DNA of 64,000 nucleotides from Hippopus hippopus (lineage: Eukaryota; Mollusca; Bivalvia; Cardiida; Cardiidae): contig OX328097.1 in assembly GCA_946811185.2 (NCBI GenBank), positions 8,254,252-8,318,251 of the forward strand. The letters run 5' to 3'. Shown in pieces: positions 46,601 through 50,568 of this stretch. The notes beneath the pieces are model-generated. The model saw only the letters and a list, made by a program, of their open reading frames with translations, was not told the origin of the DNA and made no database searches. How positions within the stretch are numbered: the first letter of the stretch is position 1; every line of letters begins with the position of its first letter. The position numbers and the translations under genes were made by a program.

Positions 46601-48876
46601 CTTTTCCCGACTAAAAATTGAAAGAGTAAAAATTACAATACTCTACCAAACCGACCTTATATTTCACACGAAAAGTTAAGGTTAAGAATGTGAAATAAGA
46701 AATTTCTCCAACCTATCGAGATACCTCATTTTTGAGCGTTAGCTGAAATACAGCTACTTTTAGTCCTGGTGGATAGGAATTCAGCTTATGTTTAGCCGAG
46801 CCCCGGTAGCTTAGTAGGTAGCGTACAAGACTTGAGAACAGGGGGTCGCGGGTAGGATCTCCGGCACGGCCAATTTCTTTCCGAGGATTTATGATAGTCA
46901 TTGCGACAGAATTCATTGCTCTCTCACTGTTGACCGTTGTTTCGACGAAGGTTATGTGGGAAAGCAACCAGTGGTTTGGAAAGAATATTGTGCGGAGTAC
47001 TGGTAAAAGAAACTCAAGAAAGCATGGATAGGTGCACTGGCCGCCGCGATATAACTGAAATAATATTGAAAACGGCGGTAAAACACCAATCAGTCAATCA
47101 GCTGGTTTAAAAATCATTTAGTTAAACATCAAGAGAATTCTTTTGAAAATAAGAGATTTCCTCAACGCATAAAAGAAATCGTCAAATCTTTAAAAATCTG
47201 TTTATTACAGGCAGAATTTCTTGCAGCTAGACATCTTCTTTCGTCAACTCAGCTATGAGCAAGTGACACAGCAGAAAGCCTACGATATTTTCGCTCTTAT
47301 TTGTAAGTAACATTTAAACTCTCTATGCACCAGAAAAGTCATACTAGAATGTAACTGTGGTTATCCTTCCGTCTGTCCGTTAACAATTTCTTATTCCTCT
47401 ATCTCCTTCAACAGTTTTCCGTTGGATTTTCTCGCACTTGACCACGATGTATCCTTATAACGCTTGTGCACTTTGTACTTTTCATCCCTGGCTGTTGGAG
47501 TGATCTAGTGATCTAGGGGAAAGTATATCTAAATGGAAAACAGGCAATTTAGTGTGACACTTCCGCCCGCGCATAATTGCTTGCTGTGCAAAAGTACAGC
47601 TCTTGATCTCATAATTGAGTCATGCTCTGTGAAAAGGGGGGGGGGGGTTGAATGGATCTCCATGATGCATTGTGCCAAGCTAGTCATGACATGATTATGG
47701 ATCCATAATATTTAAATTTTGTCTGACAAACAACTAAATTATGAGGTACGATAGTTCTTTGACATGCAGAAAAATGACCGAAAGCAAAAAGTTTCGACCC
47801 ATGTTATATATGTTACTATATAACAATGATGCCAAGACTATTTAGGTAATGTTCAACATGTTACGCTTTAAGTAGTACATTTGTATAAGCAATCACTGAA
47901 GTTTTACGGAATGCTTCTCTGTGCTTATCTGTGTTCACTGATATCTTGTAAGCGTTTTAGAAAATTGTCTTCTGAGTCTAATGCGGCAAATTTGTTTCTC
48001 TTGTAAACGTTTTACGAAATTTTCTTCAAAGTCTTATGCGGAAAATCTGTTTCTCTTGTAAGCGTTGTAGAAAATTGTCGTCAAATTCTTATACGGCAAA
48101 TTTGTTTCTCTTGTAAGTGTTTTAGAAAATTGTCGCGGCAAATTTGTTGCTCTTGTAAGCGTTTTAGAAGATTGTCTTCAAAGTCTTATGCGGCAAATTT
48201 GTTGCTCTTGTAAGCGTTTTAGAAAATTGTCGTCAAAGTCTTGTGCGGCAAATTTGTTTCTCTTGTAAGCGTTTTAGAAAACTGTCTTCAAAGTCTTGTG
48301 CGGCAAATTTGTTTCTCTTGTAAGCGTTTTAGAAAATTGTCGTCAAAGTTTTGTGCGGCAGATTTGTTTCTCTTGTAAGCGTTTTAGAAGATTGTCTTCA
48401 AAGTCTTATGCGGCAAATTTGTTTCTCTTGTAAGCGTTTTAGAAAATTGTCGTCAAAGTCTTGTGCGGCAAATTTGTTTCTCTTGTAAACGTTTTAGAAG
48501 ATTGTCTTCGAAGTCTTGTGCGGCAAATTTGTTTCTCTTGTAAGCGTTTTAGAAAACTGTCGTCAAAGTCTTGTGCGGCAAATTTGTTTCTCTTGTAAGC
48601 GTTTTAGAAAATTGTCGTCAAAGTCTTGTGCGGCAAATTTGTTTCTATGGTAAGCGTTTTAGAAAATTGTCGTCAAAGTCTTATGCGGCAAAAATTTGTT
48701 TCAGTCGACTACAGTAAAATCCCATGATCCGTTCTTTTTTACTTGTAGGTGATATAGGCGGCTCTATGGGGTTGTTTATTGGGGCCAGTATGCTGACAAT
48801 CGTCGAAATTGTGGATTTGTTTCTAACACAGACACCGCTCTTCAAAAGACAGACGAAGAAAGAACCAATGGCGTAG
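16513..48876 (+). CDS. DEG/ENaC/ASIC-family cation channel, 10 coding exons, alternative first exons (gene-level entry)
   Basis: Plasma-membrane, probably amiloride-sensitive, Na+-selective trimeric channel subunit of the epithelial sodium channel/acid-sensing channel family. Exons: 1A 16513-16628 or 1B 17871-17995, then 24785-24952, 33500-33664, 35087-35202, 39580-39761, 41283-41436, 43229-43285, 43703-45224, 47211-47302, 48749-48876. All junctions are GT-AG with matching phases (2,2,2,1,0,1,1,2,1). The 1B form is 902 residues, the 1A form 899. Landmarks (1B numbering): HG motif 28-29, TM1 about 43-66, FPAITICN 86-93, finger 98-150, CHW..DKC and DHGVCFIFN 154-181, GL...GVKMLLHDP 196-225, NLPSPHGDC at 254-262, Cys-rich thumb 262-339, insertion about 358-825, pre-TM2 DIFF..LSYE from about 836, TM2 864-886 with GAS at 872-874, short C-tail of about 15 residues. 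The ligand is unknown; protons, peptides and mechanical force all occur in this family. Family assignment is near certain; the exon joins are by eye. Confidence 0.95.
16655..16775. repeat. (ATC)n microsatellite, imperfect
   Basis: ATCATCATC/GTCATCGTC run just inside intron 1A. Confidence 0.9.
17035..17215. repeat. Palindromic element A, partial
   Basis: CAGGTCAGCCTGCGCGGACT GCACAGGCTGACA core. Confidence 0.7.
17270..17460 (+). mobile_element. tRNA-headed SINE (family S2)
   Basis: Head GTGGCTGACTGGTTTGAGTG with B-box GGGTTTAATACCC, then GTGTCCTTGGGCATGGCACT. A complement of this last motif recurs at about 55715. The tail fades into AATAAAATAATATT. Confidence 0.65.
17612..17765. repeat. Palindromic element A, right arm with internal duplication
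   Basis: TCCTTTTGCCAGAGCAGGGT occurs twice in tandem at about 17717-17763. Confidence 0.65.
17871..17995 (+). CDS. DEG/ENaC alternative first coding exon 1B
   Basis: Encodes MENMVKPVTPLREMK followed by the signature QNTTFHGVKYIC and ending ESIFRR. Donor GTAAGA in phase 2 fits exon 2. The upstream in-frame stop is TAA at 17856-17858; the ATG at 17871 is the first, and a second ATG at 17880 aligns exactly with the exon 1A start. The His-Gly motif is at residues 28-29. The exon and the first about 20 intronic bases resemble exon 1A, so the pair arose by local duplication. The two exons are probably used alternatively, since both carry the same donor phase and neither has a convincing coding acceptor. 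Confidence 0.87.
18040..19150. repeat. Divergent GAT-rich minisatellite, unit about 100 bp
   Basis: At least five units sharing GGTGATCCAGTTGGTCGGGA, then GTCGTTATCACCATT and AAATGACAT..AGCAGTGATAA. Unit 2 is split by the family E element at 18175-18690; it resumes after the element at about 18697. Confidence 0.7.
18175..18690. mobile_element. Family E element, complete copy inside a minisatellite unit
   Basis: TTTCATGCTTTTCGGTAGTT to the GATCTTTCGCAGAAAAAAAA hairpin end; about 515 bp. Because the host repeat unit is known on both sides, this copy defines the element borders best. Confidence 0.8.
19370..19575. repeat. Palindromic element B
   Basis: Hairpin core CAGACGGCAGCTCTGTGCAG TCTGATC, diverged. 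Confidence 0.65.
19640..20335. repeat. Family E copy split by about 400 bp of other sequence
   Basis: Left part 19645-19735 (CTCGGTAGTTTGTCGGGAAA), right part about 20140-20335 (GGATTACTGAAAACAACTGT ... CAATCTTCTACTG). The LINE begins at its right end. Confidence 0.6.
20335..22790 (+). mobile_element. LINE insertion with (TATCTG)n tail
   Basis: Starts at or next to the end of a family E element, covers the RT ORF and a 3' UTR of about 270 bp containing repeats of TTTATATGTC near 22669-22705, AATAAA at 22767-22772, and ends TATCTGTATCTGTATC at 22774-22789. A short tandem tail instead of poly(A) is typical of CR1/L2-like LINEs. Exact 5' junction and target duplication not resolved by eye. Confidence 0.8.
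20342..22501 (+). CDS. Non-LTR retrotransposon reverse transcriptase (5'-truncated ORF2)
   Basis: Continuous frame of 719 codons ending at TAG, already open at its 5' edge, so the start is truncated rather than a true initiation site. The RT core is complete: WSEGIIIPLHKKND, NNYRGITLVSCLSKIF (fingers), AQFGFRPKRSTTDA, AAFIDFKKAFDSV (catalytic Asp), GLKQGEIMSPLLFSLFIDD, FADDMVIL (catalytic Asp pair) and the FHYLG motif. The C-terminal part has a CCHC zinc knuckle, CFACN...EYHFLLVCP. No endonuclease is left upstream. RT style and the short-repeat 3' tail suggest a CR1/L2/Jockey-type element; clade unproven. No internal stops, so the insertion is young. It lies in intron 1. Confidence 0.92.
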   Translation, partial: YKSIENLRHSKPKDFWNLFCRKKAAPINDISIDEFYNYFSKLADDITNVHVPEAETFCENNDFNSSFCSFDELDQPITLREVEYVIHNLNRNKAMGSDCLINEYFIESCDIISSHLVDLFNIIFNSGYFPDQWSEGIIIPLHKKNDPDDVNNYRGITLVSCLSKIFTGILNRRLSYICEENEILSDAQFGFRPKRSTTDASFVLLSHIQRALSQNKRLYAAFIDFKKAFDSVYRKGLWYKLFGLGVNGKMLRIIRDMYSKVKAFVKVNNITSPTFDSYIGLKQGEIMSPLLFSLFIDDIELYLQGDTSSGLNLGDVQILLLLFADDMVILSENPNDLQNSLNKLLDYCNKWGLEVNTEKTKVVVFRKKGALRCNETWYYNGKKLEVVNDFHYLGTTFSHTGSFSNNTRTLSNKALKALNVLNSKTRCFDFETSTLLQLFDAFVGSILSYSCEINGFCKSQSLERIHLKQCKKLLNVKSSTSNAAVYHELGRYPLYINRYCRIIKFWGKLVLSDNLVIRSSYEALLACNERGDNWCSNVKNLLTRHGFGYVWNDPFCVNHKSFYNVFKQRLIDEFRQGLYNEINRRPVLCTYKFIKEYSELAFYLNILPRQWRSYISKFRLSSHSLRIETGRHGQNRIARNQRLCFACNMNEVEDEYHFLLVCPFFADVRKLFLKKYFYTRPSMLKYKNLMNTNNKGVLLNLAKFIKEGFSRRTATEFNT
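22791..23254. other. Intron 1 sequence; nothing recognisable
   Basis: AT-rich with a poly(T) and (AAACA)n tract near 23190-23247. Confidence 0.5.
23255..23455. repeat. Palindromic element G
   Basis: Arms CTTCTGATTGGCTAAACCAT / ATTTGGTTTAGCCAATCAGA with outer inverted ends CACCAAGCATTCTTAAGAAC and GGTTGGTGAATACGGGCCC. Confidence 0.8.
23590..23970. repeat. Family E body, complement orientation
   Basis: From TATTTATTCCATGCTTCTAA to CCCGATAAAGAACCGAAAAG. Confidence 0.75.
24031..24210. repeat. Palindromic element D
   Basis: First of two tandem D copies before exon 2; hairpin GGAGAAAACGCAGGTTACCA. Confidence 0.85.
24222..24420. repeat. Palindromic element D
   Basis: Second tandem copy; hairpin GGAGAAAATGCTGGTAACTA and end GGTAAAGGGGTTAA. 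Confidence 0.85.
24785..24952 (+). CDS. DEG/ENaC exon 2: TM1 and post-TM1 motif
   Basis: Starts in phase 2 after an acceptor preceded by a (TTTA)n tract. Encodes LMWIIFVLACTTAVVY, the first membrane segment, then a short linker and FPAITICNQNAFR, the hallmark FPAxTxCNxNxFR motif at the base of the extracellular domain (residues 86-98 in the 1B form). Donor AG|GTAAGA, phase 2. One N-glycosylation sequon (NQS) precedes the motif. Confidence 0.95.
25563..26248. repeat. 29-bp minisatellite in intron 2
   Basis: About 24 units of GAGCCGTGACCTCAGATGTG TCAAACTTG (29 bp) with point changes. No spacers, so it is a simple tandem array. Confidence 0.95.
26249..27501. other. Intron 2 sequence; no exon seen
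   Basis: Includes a half B palindrome at about 26850-26925 (GCAGTCTGATCTTTGATCTA). A frame at 27087-27350 has no recognisable features. Confidence 0.5.
27502..27812. repeat. Dimer of long palindromes with TATCGTGGTTTATCG ends
   Basis: Two tandem copies (about 27508-27645 and 27646-27808) of a near-perfect palindrome: ATAATCTTCTTTCTATCGTG, GGTTTATCGTTCAATAAACC, loop GAGGGCGATAGCCCGAG. Arms of the second copy about 75 bp with almost no mismatch. Confidence 0.9.
27813..29069. other. Intron 2 sequence; no exon seen
   Basis: Mostly single-copy. An open frame at 28682-28864 has no family resemblance I can see. Small direct repeat ATGACGTCACTCTA at about 27924-27960. Confidence 0.5.
29070..29330. 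repeat. Palindromic element A
   Basis: CAGGTCAGCCTGCGCAGTCC GAAGGCTGACCTGGG, loop shortened. Confidence 0.8.
29383..29557. repeat. Palindromic element G, diverged
   Basis: TTCTGATTGGCTTAATTAAA TGGTTTAGCCAATCAGAA. Confidence 0.7.
29558..29793. repeat. Palindromic element D, full length
   Basis: GGGAAAAGGAGAAAATGCTG ATTACCAGCATTTTCCCC; end GTGTGGTAAAGAGTTAA. Confidence 0.85.
29965..30665. mobile_element. Second copy of the TTATTATACTGCAAAG element, right end lost
   Basis: Follows the 14.8-kb copy from AAAGAAATTTCTCGCGATCT to CGGGGACATTTCGCTGAATA with scattered differences, then stops before the right TIR. The left TIR is mutated (TTATTATAGTGTAAAG). Non-coding; in intron 2. Confidence 0.7.
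30699..31590. repeat. Cluster of three family D copies
   Basis: Fragment 30699-30800; full copy 30935-31165 (hairpin AGAAAATGCCGGTAACCAGC); and 31465-31590, which has both termini but lacks the hairpin. Confidence 0.7.
31888..32045. repeat. GTAATCATAATGTAATC low-complexity tract
   Basis: Repeated TGTAATCA/TGATTACA words, partly self-complementary. Confidence 0.8.
32060..32255. repeat. Palindrome F with the right TIR of the composite element
   Basis: Starts AAAACTTTGCAGTATAATAA, then the palindrome with loop GCCTTCGGCTCGGG. Arms of about 75 bp match with few differences. Confidence 0.75.
32318..32500. repeat. Palindromic element D, degraded
   Basis: AACCCCTACCAAACAAGCCC start; GATATGCTGGTATCCAG in place of the usual hairpin top. 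Confidence 0.6.
32501..33129. other. Intron 2 sequence; no exon seen
   Basis: Single-copy-looking and somewhat GC-richer than surroundings (32690-32780); no recognisable coding content. Confidence 0.45.
33130..33475. repeat. Palindromic element D, interrupted, ends beside exon 3
   Basis: Hairpin GGAGAAAATGCTGGTTACCA GCATTTTCTCC at 33396-33427. The right end is cut at CTTAGGGT, about 25 bp before the exon 3 boundary. Confidence 0.8.
33500..33664 (+). CDS. DEG/ENaC exon 3: finger region
   Basis: Encodes residues 98-153: RATAAERGRYQLIEHMF, then two sequons (NIT, NAT) and the segment DLSLEELYRTLAHKKEDFI, which is the usual helix before the first extracellular Cys in FaNaC/pickpocket-like members. 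Phase 2 at both ends (acceptor TCTTCAG, donor AG|GTAACA). A truncated family D palindrome ends about 25 bp before the acceptor. Confidence 0.92.
33795..33950. repeat. Palindromic element A, partial
   Basis: AAGTCAGCCTGCGCGGACTG CCCAGGCTGACCCGG. Confidence 0.75.
34195..34650. repeat. 28-bp minisatellite in intron 3
   Basis: About 16 units of GCGACACAATGGCGCACATC TGACAGAC. The unit is not a multiple of three, so the long minus-strand frames across it are phase artefacts. Confidence 0.95.
34800..35058. repeat. Palindromic element A, full length, ends beside exon 4
   Basis: Core CAGGTCAGCCTGCGCGGATT GTGCAGGCTGACCTG; right terminus CCTTTTCACAGAGCATGAG ends about 28 bp before exon 4. Confidence 0.85.
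35087..35202 (+). CDS. DEG/ENaC exon 4: first Cys pair and GVCFxFN motif
   Basis: Encodes CHWSKDKCNGSDFEMFYTD followed by HGVCFIFN, matching the family pattern C..(x)C..DF....T..G.CytFN. Phase 2 in, phase 1 out (CCA G|GTATGA). The exon sits between a family A palindrome ending about 28 bp upstream and a family G palindrome beginning about 13 bp downstream. Confidence 0.95.
35215..35400. repeat. Palindromic element G, starts beside the exon 4 donor
   Basis: ATCCACCAACCATTCTTAAT start; TTCTGATTGGCTAAACCAAA TGGTTTAGCCAATCAGAA centre. Confidence 0.85.
35408..35550. repeat. 15-bp minisatellite AGGTAAAAATGTCAT
   Basis: About 9 units, forward orientation. Confidence 0.9.
35590..35748. repeat. Palindromic element D
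   Basis: GGGAAAAGGAGAAAATGGTG GTTACCAACATTTTCTCC. Confidence 0.85.
36040..36180. repeat. Palindromic element D, half
   Basis: Right half only, from ACCAGCATTGTCTCCTTTTC. Confidence 0.75.
36430..36610. repeat. Palindromic element G, one centre arm lost
   Basis: Outer ends GTATTCACCAACCATTCTTA and AAGAATGGTTGGTGATTACA. Confidence 0.75.
36745..36885. repeat. 15-bp minisatellite, inverted relative to 35.4 kb
   Basis: About 9 units of ATGACATTTTTACCT, the complement of the array at 35408-35550. Confidence 0.9.
36888..37112. repeat. Palindromic element D, full length
   Basis: AACCCTTTACTACACAATCC to GTCGTTTGGTAAAGAGTT; hairpin top GGAGGAAATACTGGTAACCA. Confidence 0.85.
37215..38285. repeat. Two palindromic B copies around non-coding intron sequence
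   Basis: B core at about 37215-37290 (GATCTGCATATTCTGTGCTG) and a full-length B at 38070-38285 (AAGCGCGACTCACTGACCTT to AGCTGGATAAGGGTT). Between them (37300-38069) I see nothing. Confidence 0.65.
38455..38617. repeat. Palindrome F, left part of an inverted composite copy
   Basis: GTTGTACGGTCGGGTGG ... CCACCTGACTGTAC with loop CTCGCCTTCGGCTCGC; interrupted at its right border by SINE S3. Confidence 0.8.
38618..38893 (-). mobile_element. tRNA-headed SINE (family S3) with 11-bp target duplication
   Basis: Minus-strand head CCCGGGTGGCTCAGTGGTGA, B-box GAGTTCGATACCCGG; tail GTTGTTGGTTGGTTGTATTG at the low-coordinate end. CCTGACTGTAC occurs directly before (38607-38617) and again directly after (from about 38893), an 11-bp target duplication inside the family F palindrome. 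A precise insertion by target-primed reverse transcription. Confidence 0.85.
38894..39295. mobile_element. Inverted, internally deleted copy of the TTATTATACTGCAAAG element
   Basis: Both TIRs are present (TTATTATACTGCAAAG near 38912 and CTTTGCAGTATAATAA near 39274); about 370 bp, so roughly half the interior is missing relative to the 14.8-kb copy. Ends about 285 bp before exon 5. Confidence 0.75.
39330..39545. repeat. Palindromic element D, ends about 33 bp before exon 5
   Basis: ACTCTTTACCAGATTAGAAA start; hairpin AGAGAAAATACAGGTTACCA; end GTTTTTGGTCAAGGGTCAAA. Confidence 0.8.
39580..39761 (+). CDS. DEG/ENaC exon 5: beta-ball/palm segment
   Basis: Encodes ESGLQLTLNVEQYEY, then GVKMLLHDPRESPSVHG and IPTGSHAFAGVKFMV, matching the family pattern GL.l.l...qY......GvkvliHdp.e.P.....g..i..G. 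Phase 1 in, phase 0 out (GTG|GTAAGT). A family D palindrome ends about 33 bp upstream of the acceptor. Confidence 0.95.
39762..40435. other. Intron 5 sequence; nothing recognisable
   Basis: Single-copy AT-rich DNA. Confidence 0.5.
40440..40985. mobile_element. Family E element, complete copy
   Basis: CTTATTTCATGCTTATCGGT to CGACCTTTCACCGAAATAAA; about 545 bp with the terminal hairpin intact. Confidence 0.8.
41070..41253. repeat. Palindromic element G, ends about 29 bp before exon 6
   Basis: ATTTCTGATTGGCTAAACCA AATGGTTTAGCCAATCAGAAAT centre. Confidence 0.85.
41283..41436 (+). CDS. DEG/ENaC exon 6: thumb Cys cluster, first part
   Basis: Encodes INNLPSPHGDC, then YYTTEECYMDCFVK and CNCRNIYMPHKDG, corresponding to LPsPYGdC ... 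Ys...C...C....C.C....MP in ASIC and FaNaC channels. Phase 0 in, phase 1 out. A family G palindrome ends about 29 bp before the acceptor. Confidence 0.95.
41437..41999. other. Intron 6 sequence; nothing recognisable
   Basis: AT-rich. Confidence 0.5.
42000..42135. repeat. Isolated long palindrome
   Basis: TTTGCATTTCTGCGTAGCCG AATCATGTCGAGTTGCGTG pairs with the complement ending ACGCAGAAATGCAGA; arms about 55 bp with mismatches, loop near GACCGAAGGTCG. No second copy in this window. Confidence 0.85.
42540..42765 (+). mobile_element. tRNA-headed SINE (family S4) with (AAACT)n tail
   Basis: Head GTCCGTGGTTGTGAGGTACA, B-box GAGTTCGATACCCGG at 42592-42606, body of about 110 bp, and tail (AAACT)4 at about 42740-42762. 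In intron 6. Confidence 0.75.
42766..43228. other. Intron 6 sequence; nothing recognisable
   Basis: AT-rich, ends in the exon 7 acceptor. Confidence 0.5.
43229..43285 (+). CDS. DEG/ENaC exon 7: 57-bp micro-exon of the thumb
   Basis: Encodes SPPVCTLSQYYSCLQPLE, matching the family segment PxCtxxqyxxC between the CxC..MP block and the CxCPxPC block. Phase 1 in (after TTCTAG) and phase 1 out (GAA G|GTAAAT). Without it two of the conserved thumb cysteines would be missing, which supports the exon despite its small size. Confidence 0.9.
43703..45224 (+). CDS. DEG/ENaC exon 8: CxCPVPC plus about 470-residue extracellular insertion
   Basis: Begins DEFNEKIRDKCGCPVPC (conserved end of the thumb Cys cluster, residues 323-339) and LSYATVSNH, which aligns to the strand after CPxPC in ASIC1. 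ASIC1 then has about 22 residues before its pre-TM2 block; here roughly residues 358-825 intervene, all in one open exon. The insertion is hydrophilic and heptad-rich (stretches such as RIETILDSLEHQ, LFELIDDLLKTRKEL, HFNSEIVDINQNLDSLI), contains 11 N-glycosylation sequons and one Cys (FSCRS), and has no hydrophobic membrane segment, so it should lie outside the cell. Phase 1 in, phase 2 out (GTC AG|GTAGCG). I recognise no domain in it. Confidence 0.93.
45335..45545. repeat. Palindromic element A, diverged
   Basis: TGTTAGCCTGTGCAGTCCCC GCGGGCTGACATGG. Confidence 0.7.
45990..46125. repeat. Tandem duplication of about 66 bp
   Basis: TTTAATGAAATTTTATCTCA AACACCAACTCATGTTAGAT occurs twice; the copies are almost identical. 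Confidence 0.9.
46125..46392. mobile_element. Palindromic MITE C
   Basis: AACACGCGAAAAGGGGCATT ... CGCGTGTTGCAAGCCATATA; same two-hairpin structure as the 5.6-kb copy. Confidence 0.85.
46797..47100 (+). mobile_element. tRNA-derived SINE (S1), best + copy
   Basis: Head AGCCCCGGTAGCTTAGTAGG, B-box degraded to GGTAGGATCTCCGG, body and tail ending GAAAACGGCGGTAAAACACC with a (CAAT)-type end. About 110 bp upstream of exon 9. Confidence 0.82.
47211..47302 (+). CDS. DEG/ENaC exon 9: pre-TM2 palm strand
   Basis: Encodes RQNFLQLDIFFRQLSYE and QKAYDIFALI, aligning closely to ASIC1 [29 protein letters not shown]. It shows that the frame returns to the canonical fold directly after the exon 8 insertion. 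Phase 2 in (TTACAG), phase 1 out (ATT T|GTAAGT). Confidence 0.95.
47620..47815. repeat. Palindromic element A, left arm only
   Basis: CATGCTCTGTGAAAAGGGGG to AAAGTTTCGACCCATG; the hairpin core is lost. Contains a poly(G) run. Confidence 0.7.
47935..48704. repeat. 55-bp minisatellite in intron 9
   Basis: About 14 units of TTTGTTTCTCTTGTAAGCGT TTTAGAAAATTGTCGTCAAA GTCTTGTGCGGCAAA (55 bp). One unit near 48120 is shortened. It fills over half of intron 9 and ends about 44 bp before exon 10. Confidence 0.95.
48749..48876 (+). CDS. DEG/ENaC exon 10: TM2, selectivity filter and stop
   Basis: Encodes CDIGGSMGLFIGASMLTIVE and a basic tail ending at TAG 48874-48876. DIGG and the GAS selectivity filter are as in ASIC1. 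The residue before DIGG, the degenerin site (Gly in ASIC1, Ala in MEC-4), is Cys861 and its codon is split by intron 9. The cytoplasmic tail is only about 15 residues. A 55-bp minisatellite ends about 44 bp upstream of the acceptor. Confidence 0.96.
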
Positions 48877-49742
48877 CTTATCTTGCGTGGTCATGTGTTC
48901 GACTGAGCAAACTTGAAGTAAAATGATGGCTTCTTGGTCAAAGACCATGAACTCGAATCGAAATGGGCGACTACGACATAAGCGTACCTCTGTCTTTTGC
49001 CCGTCAACTCTCCTGATAACTTTGAAGCACTCTCGTCTGCATGAATCTGCAGAGAAAAAAGAACAATGTTCTTATAGACAAGTTTTAGAGATAAGAGCAT
49101 TTTCTCTCTTTGTCCAATGTTTTCTCCAATGTTTAATCATGCTTTATAGTCCAGATGCGCAAGAAGGGACCTATGACCTTGAAAGGGGTTGAGGCAGACA
49201 GGTTCTGCGAAACAGAATTCCGGACACCTTCTTGGCAACAAAACGGATATGTCGGCAGAAAGACTGGTTTTAGAAGGTTTATCCACGCATTGAATGCGTC
49301 ATCCTGCTTCATGATACAAACATTTAAAAAAACAACAACAACAATAATAACAACAACAACAATAACTGCTGTGTTGAGGTTATTTATTTCGTTTTCCCAT
49401 ATTTCTACACAAGCTTTGCGTATTTTCCTATTATTGTCGCAATATTTGTGTTTTACTGATCGACCAGAAATATTCATTCAATGTGTTTAGCAAAAAGGTT
49501 CGGGTACTTTCGTGTTCGAAATAGCCTATTTGTGACACAAATCATGCCAATAAGTTACACGCTCATGTGTTCTGTGTGTTTTTTGGTCGAGGGTGCTAGC
49601 TTGAGAGTTCCCAGATGTGTTGAGGGAACAAAATTCCATTCAGTCTTTCTGGAGCTAGTTCCCCTGATTACCATCCGTGAGATAAGTAGCGAGGTATTTT
49701 ATTGGTTTCATAGTTGCACTTTGCGGAACGTAAATCAATAAA
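48877..49742 (+). other. Probable 3' UTR of the DEG/ENaC gene
   Basis: About 870 bp from the stop codon to the first well-placed AATAAA. It includes a (CAA/TAA)-rich tract at 49326-49368. It contains no recognisable coding sequence and none of the palindromic families that fill the rest of the window, as expected for a transcribed, constrained UTR. Extent inferred. Confidence 0.5.
49737..49742 (+). terminator. Candidate polyadenylation signal AATAAA
   Basis: AATAAA followed about 20 bp later by a TGTGTT GU-rich stretch. Another AATAAA-like site (TAATAAA) occurs near 49796. Either could serve the channel gene. Confidence 0.4.
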
Positions 49743-50568
49743 CTGACACGTTACAAACCACTTGTGTTAAAAGGATTTCCCGGTCTTATTTTTAGTAATA
49801 AACCCCGATTTCTAGGACCAAAAATCCTGTATTTTTCGTCAGAGCTAGAGTCCATGATGAAGAGTTTTCAGATGAAACACGAGTTTAATAATCATGTTCT
49901 AACTCATGGATAATAATGAAAGCTAGATTTTGGCAGTTAATCCCCCCATGACCTCGTTGGAGCAGACAGTAGGGCTGCTAAAGTACAAAATCAAACCACT
50001 ACACCAACCACACGAGGATGTAGGTCTTTCAAAGCAAATCTTTCGTCACAGTTTTGTCGAAGTGTGCTTTTGACATAATGTTTCTGGGAATTGTCTTGGC
50101 CATGTTGTTAAGTGCATTTTCCACAGAAAACAATAACTATTCAGTTTGTACTATTTACCAAACGATCCTAAGTAAGAAGCCTCTTGAAAAAATGTAGGAA
50201 AAGGAGAAAATGTTGTTACTATCAAAGTTTATTCTCCTTCATAGACTCATTGACTTATCTTGTTTTGATATGCTGTGTTGAATTGTTGGAATTATTTCAA
50301 GAGAACATATCTAAACAGATGATCAAGCAATGCTTTTCACAGAAATGAGACGTTTTTTTTTTCACCTCTCCTGTAAAATTCTCCAAAACACAGATGGAAG
50401 AGTTTCGCATTCACCACTCGTAATACCATCAGTCGAGCCATATCTGATATGCCTTCTGCGTGTGTTTAATTTCGACTAGTCTAAAATATTGTCGTCTGGT
50501 CAAGGAGTAAAAGGCATTCTTTACCAAACGAATCCACGCATTACGACCCTGAAAAAAGACTTTTCGGC
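49743..50568. other. Intergenic downstream of the channel gene; D fragments
   Basis: D hairpin remnants at about 50155-50240 and D ends at about 50478-50568. No gene seen. Confidence 0.5.

Noticed and set aside
49155..49741. Open frames downstream of the channel stop codon
   Set aside because: No motif, one runs through a (CAA/TAA) tract; better explained as 3' UTR.
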